From Verrucomicrobiota bacterium (GTDB lineage Bacteria; Verrucomicrobiota; Verrucomicrobiia; Opitutales; UBA953), in assembly GCA_004293385.1 (NCBI GenBank), contig RDYO01000095.1:1-9256 (forward strand): a stretch of DNA of 9,256 nt, read 5' to 3'. The notes beneath the pieces were generated by a model that saw nothing but the letters and a program-made list of their open reading frames with translations, was not told the DNA's origin and did not search any database. Made by a program: the position numbers and the translations under genes. Shown piece after piece: positions 1 through 7,500 of the stretch. Position 1 is the first letter of the stretch; every line of letters begins with the position of its first letter.

Positions 1-653
1 AGGGTGCAACCGCTGCCATGGGTGTCCACGTTCGGGGCCCGGCGCGCGGTGAAGGTCTTGGTCTCGCCGGTCGGCCAGGCGAGGCAGTCGGTGAGGTCAT
101 CGCCCTCCGCGTGGCCGCCCTTGAGCAGGAACGGCACGCCATAGGCCTTGGCGAGCTCGAGCGCCTCGGCGACGCCACCGAGTGATTTACGCCCGAGTAG
201 GATCGTGGCTTCGTCGAGGTTCGGCGTGACGAGCGCGGCGAGCGGGATGAGGCGCGTCTTCACGGCGACGACGGCGTCCGGCGCGAGCAGGGTGGCGCCG
301 CTGGTGGCGACCATGACCGGATCGACGACCGCAGCGATGCCGGAAGTTTTGATGAAGTCCGCGACGGCGACGACGATCTCGGCGTTGAGCAGCATCCCGG
401 TCTTGAGCGCCTTGGGTCGGAAGTGCGTCGCGACCTGCGTGCACTGCTCCGTCACGAACGCCGGCGGCGAAGCCTGCACGCCGGAGACTCCGCGCGGATT
501 CTGCGCGGTGAGGCACGTGATCGCGGTCGTGCCGAAGACGCCGTGCGCGGCGAACGTCAGCAGGTCGGCCTGGATGCCGGCGCCCGCGCCGCTGTCGGAA
601 CCGGCGATGCTGAGGGCGACGGGAAGTTCGCGGCTGGAGGCGGAGTTGTGCAT
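1..653 (-). CDS. thiD: Hydroxymethylpyrimidine/phosphomethylpyrimidine kinase, C-terminus cut by window edge
   Basis: Cytosolic ribokinase-fold kinase of thiamine biosynthesis. It phosphorylates 4-amino-5-hydroxymethyl-2-methylpyrimidine and then its monophosphate, giving the HMP-PP that thiamine-phosphate synthase joins to the thiazole. I translated the minus strand from the ATG at 653: 217 complete codons plus two bases. The N-terminal substrate-binding motif SIAGSDSGAGAGIQADL lies at residues 15-31, KTGML at 84-88, VVDPVMVATSG at 109-119, VTPNLDEA at 142-149, LLKGGH at 176-181, and the anion-hole/catalytic motif HGSGCTL at 212-218, where the family usually has HGTGCTL. Family members are about 260-270 residues, so roughly 45 C-terminal residues lie outside the window. 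The ATG is chosen because the GSDS motif sits at the normal distance from it and a perfect TATAAT lies just upstream. No clear Shine-Dalgarno sequence is seen. The gene is divergent from the small membrane-protein gene to its right. Confidence 0.95.
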   Translation of the reverse strand, partial: MHNSASSRELPVALSIAGSDSGAGAGIQADLLTFAAHGVFGTTAITCLTAQNPRGVSGVQASPPAFVTEQCTQVATHFRPKALKTGMLLNAEIVVAVADFIKTSGIAAVVDPVMVATSGATLLAPDAVVAVKTRLIPLAALVTPNLDEATILLGRKSLGGVAEALELAKAYGVPFLLKGGHAEGDDLTDCLAWPTGETKTFTARRAPNVDTHGSGCT

Positions 654-675
654 TCTTCGTCAGCGGGGCAGGCTG

Positions 676-681
676 ATTATA
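676..681 (-). promoter_or_regulatory. Likely -10 box of the thiD promoter
   Basis: Read on the minus strand, 681-676 is a perfect TATAAT. It lies 22 nt before the thiD ATG, which would give a very short leader of about 16 nt. No good -35 hexamer is found at 16-18 nt spacing (the 17-nt position reads CGATAT), so the call rests on the -10 box and on its being a rare AT-rich patch in a GC-rich window. Confidence 0.4.
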
Positions 682-706
682 TATGCGTGATAAGCCCAAT
701 ATCGAC

Positions 707-735
707 TTGTCGCAAGGACTTACCAGACTGATAAA
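707..735 (+). promoter_or_regulatory. Possible promoter of the small membrane-protein gene
   Basis: TTGTCG at 707-712 (4 of 6 to the -35 consensus) and GATAAA at 730-735 (4 of 6 to the -10 consensus) are separated by exactly 17 nt. Transcription would then begin near 742, which excludes an ATG start at 683 and favours the in-frame GTG at 755 or ATG at 803. It is a weak match supported mainly by spacing and by the shift in base composition just downstream. Confidence 0.25.
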
Positions 736-754
736 TCCGACTCGTCAATTCCCG

Positions 755-1120
755 GTGAGCACTTCCGAGTCCCATTCGTCCGTCCGTCCTTCCGAAGATG
801 CCATGCTCGGACTGGAACGGCTGATCGTGGGCCGCGAGTGCAACGCCTTCGACCGGCTCTCCCCGGCCCGCAAGTCGCGCGCCTTCGCCGAGCTCATCCA
901 CCACGGCCTCGCCTATGGCAAGGTCGAGGAAGTCGCCGGGCAGGATTTCCCGAACGTCACCGTCCAGCGCGTCAGCTCGCGCGGCCGCCGGCTCAATCGC
1001 TCTTTCCGCTCTGCGCTCAGCTCCCGTCCCGGCAATTGGAAGCCTTTCTTGCTCTACCTCGCCCTGGCCGTCGCGCTCCTCGGTTGCGTCTACCTCGTGA
1101 CCCGCATCACGAGCAACTGA
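755..1120 (+). CDS. Small protein of unknown function with one C-terminal membrane helix
   Basis: I do not recognise this protein. The open frame runs from an ATG at 683 (145 aa), with in-frame alternatives at GTG 755 (121 aa, beginning STSESHSS) and ATG 803 (105 aa). I chose 755: codons from 683 to about 755 include AGA, ATA, AAT and CAA and lack G/C at third positions, whereas from 803 on the frame is strongly GC3-biased like real genes here, and 755-802 is intermediate. No start has a Shine-Dalgarno sequence. The soluble part has a helical stretch (LERLIVGRECNAFDRLSPAR) and a basic, Arg/Ser-rich linker. A single hydrophobic segment follows, about FLLYLALAVALLGCVYLV, ending six residues before the stop. 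This resembles a tail-anchored inner-membrane topology with the N-terminal part in the cytoplasm. It converges on ppdK and shares a terminator hairpin with it. Coding status is fairly sure; function is unknown. Confidence 0.6.
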   Translation: MSTSESHSSVRPSEDAMLGLERLIVGRECNAFDRLSPARKSRAFAELIHHGLAYGKVEEVAGQDFPNVTVQRVSSRGRRLNRSFRSALSSRPGNWKPFLLYLALAVALLGCVYLVTRITSN

Positions 1121-1153
1121 GGCGCCGCCTGACGGTTCCCGCCTAGGCACGAA

Positions 1154-1183
1154 AAAGGGGCGCACCTCGCGGTGCGCCCCTTT
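1154..1183. terminator. Bidirectional rho-independent terminator between convergent genes
   Basis: A perfect 13-bp stem (1154-1166 with 1171-1183) closes a 4-nt TCGC loop; the stem core is GGGGCGCACC. On the minus strand the hairpin is followed by TTTTTC, a U-tract placed 22 nt beyond the ppdK stop. On the plus strand it is followed by only TTTGCTT. It therefore looks strongest for ppdK but can also end the small membrane-protein transcript, whose stop lies 33 nt upstream. Confidence 0.9.
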
Positions 1184-1204
1184 GCTTGGTCCTGCCTGGC
1201 AGGC

Positions 1205-3964
1205 TTACTTCTTGGCGGCGCGCTTCTCCTCGATCGCGGCCTGGGCGGCGGCGAGGCGGGCGACCGGCACGCGGTAAGGCGAGCAGGAGACGTAGGACAG
1301 ACCCACGCGGTGGCAGAACTTGACGGACTCAGGCTCGCCGCCGTGTTCGCCGCAGATGCCGAGCTTGATGTCGGGACGGGTCTTGCGGCCCTTCTCGATG
1401 GCGATCTGGACGAGCTGGCCGACGCCGGTCTGGTCGAGCGTGGCGAACGGGTTCTTCTTGAAGATCTCGTTCTCGGTGTAGGCGCCGAGGAAGTTACCCA
1501 TGTCGTCGCGGCTGACGCCGAGAGCGGTCTGGGTGAGGTCGTTCGTGCCGAAGCTGAAGAACTCGGCGGTGTGCGCGATCTCGTCGGCGGTGAGGGCGCC
1601 GCGAGGCACTTCGATCATCGTGCCCACGGAGTAGGCGATCTTGCACTTCTGCTCCTTCTGGACTTCGGCGGCGACGCGGTGGATGACTTCGACCTGGAGG
1701 TCGAGCTCACGCTTGAAGCCGACGAGCGGCACCATGACTTCGGGCTTCACCTTGATGCCCTTCTTCTGGACCGCCGCGGCGGCTTCGAAGATGGCGCGAG
1801 CCTGGGTCTCGGTGATTTCCGGGTAGGCGATGCCGAGGCGGCAGCCGCGGTGACCGAGCATCGGGTTGAACTCGTGCAGGGCGGCGACGCGGGCGACGAC
1901 CTTCTCGGTCTTGATGCCGAGCTTCTTCGCGAGGGCGGCCTGGGACTTTTCGTCGTGCGGCACGAACTCGTGGAGGGGCGGGTCGAGGAGGCGGATCGTG
2001 GCGGGCAGGCCGTTGAGGGCCTTGAAGATGCCGGTGAAGTCCGCGCGCTGGTACGGCAGGATCTTCGCGAGGGCCTTCTTGCGGCCTTCGACGGTGTCGG
2101 CGAGGATCATCTCACGGACGGCGTCGATGCGGTCGCCTTCGAAGAACATGTGCTCGGTGCGGGTGAGGCCGATGCCCTGGGCGCCGAACGCGAGGGCCTG
2201 GGCGGTCTGCTCAGGATTGTCGGCGTTGGTGCGGACGGCGAGGCGGGTGGCCTGCGAGCACCACTTCATCAGCTGCACGTAGTTCTTGTACTTCTCGGTC
2301 TTCTGCGCGGCCTTGTCGTTGTTGAGCAGGCCGGCGACGATTTCCGAAGGAGCGGTCTTGATCTGACCGGCGTAGACCGTGCCAGCGGTACCGTCGATGG
2401 AGAGGTAGTCGCCTTCCTTGAAGGTGTGACCGGCGATCGTCGTCGTCTTCTTGTCGTAGTCGATCTGGACGGCGGCGGCGCCGCAGACGCAGACCTTGCC
2501 CATCTGGCGGGCGACGAGAGCGGCGTGCGAGGACACACCACCGCGGGCGGTGAGGATGCCTTCGGCGGCGATCATGCCACGGAGGTCTTCCGGGGAGGTC
2601 TCGACGCGGACGAGGAGGACCTTCTCGCCCTTCTCGGCGGCGATGACCGCGCGATCGGCGTTGAAGTAGATCTTGCCGGTGGCGGCGCCGGGGCCGGCCG
2701 GGAGGCCGGTGGCGATGGCCTTGGCCTTCTTGACTTCAGCGAGGTCGAAGATCGGGGCGAGCAGCTGTTCGAGCTGGTCGGCCGGGTTGCGCAGGATGGC
2801 GGTTTCCCAGTCGATGAGCTTCTCCTTCACCATGTCGGCGGCGAACTTCAGCGCGGCGGCGGCGGTGCGCTTGCCGTTACGCGTCTGGAGCATGTAGAGC
2901 TTACCTTCCTGGACGGTGAACTCGATGTCCTGGACGTCCTTGAAGTGCTTCTCGAGGGTCTGGCGGACCTTCATGAGCTGGGCGAAGCTCTCGGGCATCA
3001 CGGCCTTGAGCTTGCTGACCGGCTCCGGGGTGCGGACGCCGGCGACGACGTCTTCGCCCTGGGCGTTGATGAGGAATTCGCCGTAGAACTCGTCCACGCC
3101 GTTGGCGGGGTTACGGGTGAAGGCGACGCCGGAACCGGACTTGTCGCCGGTGTTGCCGAACACCATGGCCTGGACGTTGACGGCGGTGCCCCACTCGGCG
3201 GGGATGTTGTACTTGCGGCGATAGACGATCGCACGGTCGTTCATCCAGGAGGAGAAGACGGCGCCGGCGGCGCCACGCAGCTGGTCCCACGGGCTGTGCG
3301 GGAAGACCTTGCCGGTGCGTTCCTTGACGAGGGCCTTGAAGCGCTTGACGAGCTCCTTCTGGTCGTCGGCGGTGAGGGCGGAGTCTTCGATGTCGCCCTT
3401 GTACTTCTTGTGCTTGAATTCTTCGATGACGGTCTCGAACGGCTCATGGTCCTCGCCTTCGCGCTTCTGCACGCCGAGCACGACGTCGCCGTACATCTGG
3501 ATGAAGCGGCGGTAGCAATCCCAGGCGAAGCGGGCGTTGTTGGTGGCCTTCTCGAGGGCGACGACGGATTCGTCGTTGAGGCCGAGGTTGAGGATGGTGT
3601 CCATCATGCCCGGCATCGAGTCGCGGGCGCCCGAGCGGACGGCGACGAGGAGCGGCATGCCGGAGGTGGCGCCGAACTTGGTGCCCATGATCTTCTCCAT
3701 GTTGTGCACGCCGGCTTCCATCTGGGCCTGGAGGTTGGCCGGGTAGGTGCGCTTGTTGGCGTAGTAGTAGGTGCAGACTTCGGTGGTGACGGTGAAGCCG
3801 GGAGGCACCGGGAGACCGATGCGGGTCATTTCGGCGAGGTTAGCGCCTTTGCCGCCGAGCAGGGCCTTCATGGAGCCGTTGCCGTCAGCCTTGCCGTCGC
3901 CCCAGGTGTAGACGACCTTGGAGGACTTAGCGGTTTTGGAGGTATTCTTGGTGTTTTTAGCCAT
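1205..3964 (-). CDS. ppdK: Pyruvate, phosphate dikinase
   Basis: Cytosolic enzyme that reversibly interconverts pyruvate, ATP and phosphate with phosphoenolpyruvate, AMP and pyrophosphate; it serves gluconeogenesis or PPi-driven glycolysis. The 919-residue product has all three domains in order. The N-terminal ATP-grasp domain includes MKALLGGKGANLAEM near residues 32-46 and VAVRSGARDSMPGMMDT near 108-123. The phosphohistidine swivel domain has GGVSSHAALVAR with catalytic His480. The C-terminal PEP/pyruvate barrel has NPMLGHRGCRLG at 700-711, SFGTNDLTQ at 804-812 and GICGEHGGEPES at 869-880 with catalytic Cys871. Clostridium symbiosum PPDK is about 874 aa; the extra length here includes a Lys/Thr/Ser-rich N-terminal extension of some 16 residues. 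The start is the ATG at 3964; the sequence just before it on the coding strand is pyrimidine-rich (CCCTCCTCTTTCCC), with no Shine-Dalgarno. Residue 478, two before the catalytic His, is Ser; plant and many bacterial enzymes have the regulatory Thr there. It is monocistronic, divergent from purL. Confidence 0.97.
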   Translation of the reverse strand: MAKNTKNTSKTAKSSKVVYTWGDGKADGNGSMKALLGGKGANLAEMTRIGLPVPPGFTVTTEVCTYYYANKRTYPANLQAQMEAGVHNMEKIMGTKFGATSGMPLLVAVRSGARDSMPGMMDTILNLGLNDESVVALEKATNNARFAWDCYRRFIQMYGDVVLGVQKREGEDHEPFETVIEEFKHKKYKGDIEDSALTADDQKELVKRFKALVKERTGKVFPHSPWDQLRGAAGAVFSSWMNDRAIVYRRKYNIPAEWGTAVNVQAMVFGNTGDKSGSGVAFTRNPANGVDEFYGEFLINAQGEDVVAGVRTPEPVSKLKAVMPESFAQLMKVRQTLEKHFKDVQDIEFTVQEGKLYMLQTRNGKRTAAAALKFAADMVKEKLIDWETAILRNPADQLEQLLAPIFDLAEVKKAKAIATGLPAGPGAATGKIYFNADRAVIAAEKGEKVLLVRVETSPEDLRGMIAAEGILTARGGVSSHAALVARQMGKVCVCGAAAVQIDYDKKTTTIAGHTFKEGDYLSIDGTAGTVYAGQIKTAPSEIVAGLLNNDKAAQKTEKYKNYVQLMKWCSQATRLAVRTNADNPEQTAQALAFGAQGIGLTRTEHMFFEGDRIDAVREMILADTVEGRKKALAKILPYQRADFTGIFKALNGLPATIRLLDPPLHEFVPHDEKSQAALAKKLGIKTEKVVARVAALHEFNPMLGHRGCRLGIAYPEITETQARAIFEAAAAVQKKGIKVKPEVMVPLVGFKRELDLQVEVIHRVAAEVQKEQKCKIAYSVGTMIEVPRGALTADEIAHTAEFFSFGTNDLTQTALGVSRDDMGNFLGAYTENEIFKKNPFATLDQTGVGQLVQIAIEKGRKTRPDIKLGICGEHGGEPESVKFCHRVGLSYVSCSPYRVPVARLAAAQAAIEEKRAAKK

Positions 3965-4053
3965 GGGAAAGAGGAGGGGTAGGGTGAAAACGTGAACGGC
4001 AAAAGAAGGGGAATGGGGGGAGGGGTGTCAATGGCGGACGGACCCCCGCCCCG

Positions 4054-4081
4054 GCGGTTAGCGGTTGGCGGTTAGCGGTTG
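4054..4081. repeat. Four 7-bp tandem units, GCGGTTA/GCGGTTG
   Basis: Four perfectly phased heptamers alternate GCGGTTA, GCGGTTG, GCGGTTA, GCGGTTG. Equivalently, a 14-bp unit at 4053-4066 is repeated exactly at 4067-4080. This is a simple tandem array about 90 bp before the ppdK start codon; unit number could vary between strains. Confidence 0.85.
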
Positions 4082-4099
4082 GGTAATTTCAGGTCCGCA

Positions 4100-4121
4100 G
4101 GGGTAGGGGTGGGGGTAGGGG
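4100..4121 (+). other. Putative G-quadruplex motif
   Basis: Four G-runs of 4, 4, 5 and 4 bases are separated by loops TA, T and TA, fully satisfying the usual quadruplex pattern with very short loops. The G-rich strand is the plus strand, which is the template strand for ppdK, so any quadruplex would form in the template DNA upstream of ppdK rather than in its mRNA. The location, 136 bp upstream of the ppdK ATG, is compatible with a promoter effect, but nothing in the sequence proves one. Confidence 0.6.
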
Positions 4122-4157
4122 CAGGCCGATCCGGGGGTCGGGTCCTAGGTCTCGCTG

Positions 4158-4236
4158 CAGGTACGGGTGCGGGATCAGGTACGGGTCTCAGGCCCGGGAC
4201 CTGCACCTGAACCTGAAAACCTGAACCTGAGACCCG
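4158..4236. repeat. Nested direct and inverted CAGGT/ACCTG word repeats
   Basis: CAGGTACGGG occurs at 4158-4167 and again at 4176-4185 (period 18). CCTGAACCTGA occurs at 4206-4216 and again at 4220-4230 (period 14). An 11-bp inverted repeat, CGGGTCTCAGG with CCTGAGACCCG, pairs 4182-4192 with 4226-4236 around a 33-nt spacer. Because the left part is rich in CAGG and the right part in CCTG, the whole stretch can fold back on itself. It looks like slippage-grown intergenic filler, not a defined mobile element. Confidence 0.6.
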
Positions 4237-4324
4237 ATGGCTGAGACCTGGGACCCGAAAATGCCCTCTCCTAGCCACCCGACACCCCCCCTCAGGCTGT
4301 TAGCGGCTGCAAGAGCCAAGACGG

Positions 4325-4407
4325 CAAGGGGAGACCGGAAACCGGAAAGTTAGCTTCGGCTTATGATAAACACCCCAGCCAATCATCCGGTTTCCGGTCT
4401 CCCCTTG
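4325..4407. repeat. Perfect 22-bp inverted repeat around a 39-nt spacer (MITE-like hairpin)
   Basis: The arms 4325-4346 and 4386-4407 are exact reverse complements over 22 bp (left arm begins CAAGGGGAGACCGG). The 39-nt spacer is comparatively AT-rich and contains TATGAT at 4362-4367, a candidate -10 for purL; its reverse complement ATCATA keeps a TATCAT on the other strand. The left arm is internally duplicated (ACCGGAA twice). No target-site duplication is obvious. It could be a miniature inverted-repeat element, a long cruciform, or a double operator bracketing a promoter; the sequence alone does not decide. Confidence 0.7.
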
Positions 4408-4422
4408 AGTTCGGTCCTCCCC

Positions 4423-4453
4423 TCTGGGCCTACGAGCCTCTGGTCAACTGATC
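4423..4453 (+). repeat. 31-nt intergenic word, copy 1 (upstream of purL)
   Basis: This stretch, with core GCCTCTGGTCAACTG, matches 8466-8496 at 28 of 31 positions, in the same orientation on the other side of purL. It runs on into GATCAACTAGT, a partial echo of its own GGTCAACTG. No coding or structural role is evident; it probably belongs to a dispersed intergenic repeat family. Confidence 0.6.
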
Positions 4454-4496
4454 AACTAGTGGGCTGCCTCTAGTCCTCCGGCCCTCCGGCCCTCCC

Positions 4497-4532
4497 GTTG
4501 CTGCGACGGCGGTCCCCGCCCGTCGCAACAAC
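4497..4532 (+). promoter_or_regulatory. Strong stem-loop in the purL leader
   Basis: GTTG at 4497-4500 pairs with CAAC at 4529-4532. After a C/A mismatch, TGCGACGG at 4502-4509 pairs with CCGTCGCA at 4520-4527. One bulged C at 4519 follows, then CGG at 4510-4512 pairs with CCG at 4516-4518 around loop TCC. In total 15 pairs sit 44 nt before the purL ATG. Only TCTT follows, so it is a poor intrinsic terminator; an attenuator-like, mRNA-stabilising or protein-binding role is possible. It resembles no purine riboswitch I know. Confidence 0.45.
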
Positions 4533-4576
4533 TCTTGCCCTCCCGCCCCCAGCCGCAACAAGGTTGGGCTGACTTC

Positions 4577-7500
4577 ATGAAGCGCCTTTTCGTCGAGAAG
4601 AAACCCGATTTCCGGTCCGAAGCCGACCATCTCCTGCATGACCTGCGGGATTCGCTCCGCCTCCCGGGCCTGAAGAGCCTCCGCATCCTCCAGCGTTACG
4701 ACGTCGAGGGCGCCTCCGAGGCCGCCATCCGCCAGGCGATCCCGACGGTCTTCGCCGAGCCCCCCGTCGACGATGTCTTCGAGGAGTGCTTCCCGCTAGC
4801 CGCCCATGAGACGGCCTTCGCGGTCGAGTTCCTCCCGGGCCAGTTCGACCAGCGCGCCGACTCCGCCGCGCAGTGCCTCCAGATCGTCTCCGGCGGCGAC
4901 CGCCCCGTCGTGGCCGCGGCCCGCACGTTCGTCGTCAGCGGCGCCTCGCCCGAGGAGCTGAAGCGCATCAAGGCCTACCTGATCAATCCGGTCGATTCCC
5001 GCGAAGCCGACCTCGCCAAGCCCGCCTCGCTCCGCCGCGCCGCGCCCAGGCCGGCCGCCGTCGCCTCGCTCACGGGCTTCCTCACCAAGGACGTCGCCGC
5101 GCTCGCCGCCCTTCGCAAGGAACTCGGCCTCGCGATGTCCGACGCCGACCTGCAGTTCTGCCAGGCCCACTTCCGTGACCAGGCCCGCCGCGAGCCGACG
5201 ATCACCGAGATCAAGCTGCTCGACACGTATTGGTCCGACCACTGCCGCCACACGACCTTCCTCGCCGAACTGAAGTCGGTCGAGTTCGCAGATTCGCCTT
5301 TGCTGGCGCCCTTCAAGGTCTCGTGGGAACGCTACCAGCAGGTGCGCCTCGGCCTCAACCGCCAGGGCAAGCCGGTCTGCCTGATGGACATCGCGACCAT
5401 CGCCGGCCGCGAGCTCAAGCGCACGGGCAAGCTCGACGACATGGAAGACTCTGAGGAGGTGAACGCCGCCTCGATCGTCGTCCCGGTCGAGATCGACGGA
5501 CGCGTCCAGGAGTGGCTGGTGATGTTCAAGAACGAGACGCACAACCACCCGACGGAGATCGAGCCCTTCGGCGGCGCGGCCACCTGCCTCGGCGGCGCGA
5601 TCCGCGACCCTCTTTCCGGCCGCTCCTACGTGTATCAGGCGATGCGCGTGACCGGCGCGGGCAACCCGCTCACGCCTTACGAGCAGACGCTCCCGGGCAA
5701 GCTCCCGCAGCGCAAGATCACCACCGGCGCCGCCGCCGGCTACTCCTCTTACGGCAACCAGATCGGCCTCGCGACCGGCCTGGTCTCCGAACACTACCAC
5801 CCGGGCTACGTGGCCAAGCGCATGGAGATCGGCGCGGTCGTCGCCGCGGGTCCCCGTGACTGCGTGCGCCGCGAGGCGCCCGCTCCGGGCGACGTCATCG
5901 TGCTCGTCGGCGGCCGCACCGGCCGAGACGGCGTGGGCGGCGCGACGGGTTCCTCCAAGGAACACACCGAGACCGCCCTCCAGAATTCCGCCGAGGTCCA
6001 GAAGGGCGACGCCCCGACCGAGCGCAAGCTGCAGCGTCTCTTCCGCGATCCGGCCGTCAGCCGCCTGATCAAGCGCTGCAATGACTTCGGCGCCGGCGGC
6101 GTGTCCGTCGCCATCGGCGAGCTCGCCCCTTCGCTCCACGTCCACCTCGACCGCGTGCCGCTCAAGTATGACGGCCTCGATGGTTCCGAGATCGCCCTGT
6201 CCGAATCGCAGGAACGCATGGCCGTCGTCCTCGAGCCCAAGGACGTCGCCGCCTTCCTCGCCGCCTCCCGCCGCGAGAACCTCGAAGCCGTGCAGGTCGC
6301 CGACGTCACCGACTCCGGCCGCCTGATCATGGAATGGCGCGGCCAGCGCGTCGTCGACATCGCCCGCGACTTCCTCGACACCAACGGCGTCACGCAGTCC
6401 GCGTCCGCGAAGGTGCTCGCGCCCGACGCTTCGAAGAATCCTTTCCAGGCCGGCTCCGCGCCGACCGTCGACGACCTCCGCAGGGCGGTCTCCGATCTCC
6501 CGAACGCCGCCCAGCGCGGCCTCGTCGAGCGCTTCGACGCCTCGATCGGCGCCAACACGGTGCTCCATCCTTTCGGCGGCGCGACGCAGTCGACCCCGCA
6601 GGAAGCCATGGCTGCCAAACTGCCGGTCCTCGGCGGCGAGACGGACGTCTGCACGATCATGGCCTACGGTTTCAACCCCGTCGTCGCCCAGTGGTCGCCC
6701 GGCCACGGCGCGGTCTGCGCGGTGGTGGAATCGCTCGCCCGTCTGACCGCCGCCGGCGGCAACCCGGCCCGCGCGCGTCTGACGCTCCAGGAATATTTCG
6801 AAAAGCTCGGCCAGGATTCCTCCCGCTGGGGCAAGCCCCTCGTCGCTCTCCTCGGCGCGCTCGACGCACAGCTCGAGTTCGGCACGGCCGCCATCGGCGG
6901 CAAGGACAGCATGTCGGGTTCGTTCAAGGACCTCGACGTACCGCCCACGCTCGTCTCGTTCGCCATCGTCCCGGGCAAGGCCAGCCAGGTCGTCTCCGCC
7001 GAGTTCAAGCAGGCCGGCTCCACGGTCGTGGTCGTCGACGTGCCCCGTACGTCCGCGCTCCTGCCTGACTTGCAGATCGCCCGCGAACGCCTCGCCGCCA
7101 TCCACGCCCTCGTCGTCGCCGGCAAGGTCCGCGCCGCCGCCGCGGTCCGTCAGGGCGGCATCGGTCACGCGCTCGTACGCATGTCCTTCGGCAACCGTCT
7201 CGGCGTGACGCTCGCGGCCGCGCCCGCCGCCGACTTCCTGATTCCTGCCTACGGTTCCGTCGTGCTCGAAGTCGCCTCGGCCGCCGACCTCGGCGCGCTC
7301 CCGCACCGCGTGCTCGGCCAGACCAACGCCGAAGCCAAGATCGCCTGGCCCGGCGCGTCCGTCGCCGTCGCCGAGCTCCTCGCCGCGCATGAAGGCGTGC
7401 TCGAATCCGTCTTCCCGACCAAGGCCGGCGAGCCGCAGGGCACGCCCGCCCCGATCAGCTTCACCGTCCGCTCCGGCCTCAAGCCCAAGGCCCGCGTCGC

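Larger units (their letters stand above)
3965..4576. other. Repeat-dense non-coding divergent region between ppdK and purL
   Basis: This 612-bp interval holds no credible gene. The short open frames in it are low-complexity products of the repeats. It must carry promoters for both flanking genes, but no consensus pair stands out. A TTGACA lies on the minus strand at 4031-4026 with no recognisable -10 after it, and an isolated TATGAT lies at 4362-4367. The rest is occupied by the tandem, G-rich, palindromic and inverted repeats listed separately. C-runs and G-runs dominate 3965-4140, and CCTC/GGCC words dominate 4410-4500. Confidence 0.7.

Noticed and set aside
148..699. Open frames at 148-690 (plus) and 187-699 (minus) over the thiD region
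   Set aside because: Both are out of frame with the clear ThiD protein read on the minus strand from 653, which keeps all family motifs through to the window edge.
1172..3982. A 936-codon open frame on the plus strand antisense to ppdK
   Set aside because: It translates to a repetitive Leu/Val/Asp/Gly/Glu-rich sequence with no domain, and is the expected shadow of a GC3-rich gene on the opposite strand, where PpdK is unmistakable.
4026..4031. A perfect TTGACA on the minus strand upstream of ppdK
   Set aside because: At 15-19 nt spacing the downstream hexamers are C/T-rich (for example CTTCTT) with no resemblance to TATAAT, so I do not call a promoter from the -35 alone.
4072..4278. A 68-codon minus-strand frame rich in Pro, Val and Arg in the ppdK-purL interval
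   Set aside because: Its sequence (VQVQVPG, PTPTPTP) is just the translation of the CAGGT and GGGGTA repeats; no start signal, no family.
4535..4576. TTG start for purL at 4535
   Set aside because: The 14 extra residues (MPSRPQPQQG...) come from the C-rich leader beside the stem-loop; the family N-terminus begins at the ATG at 4577.
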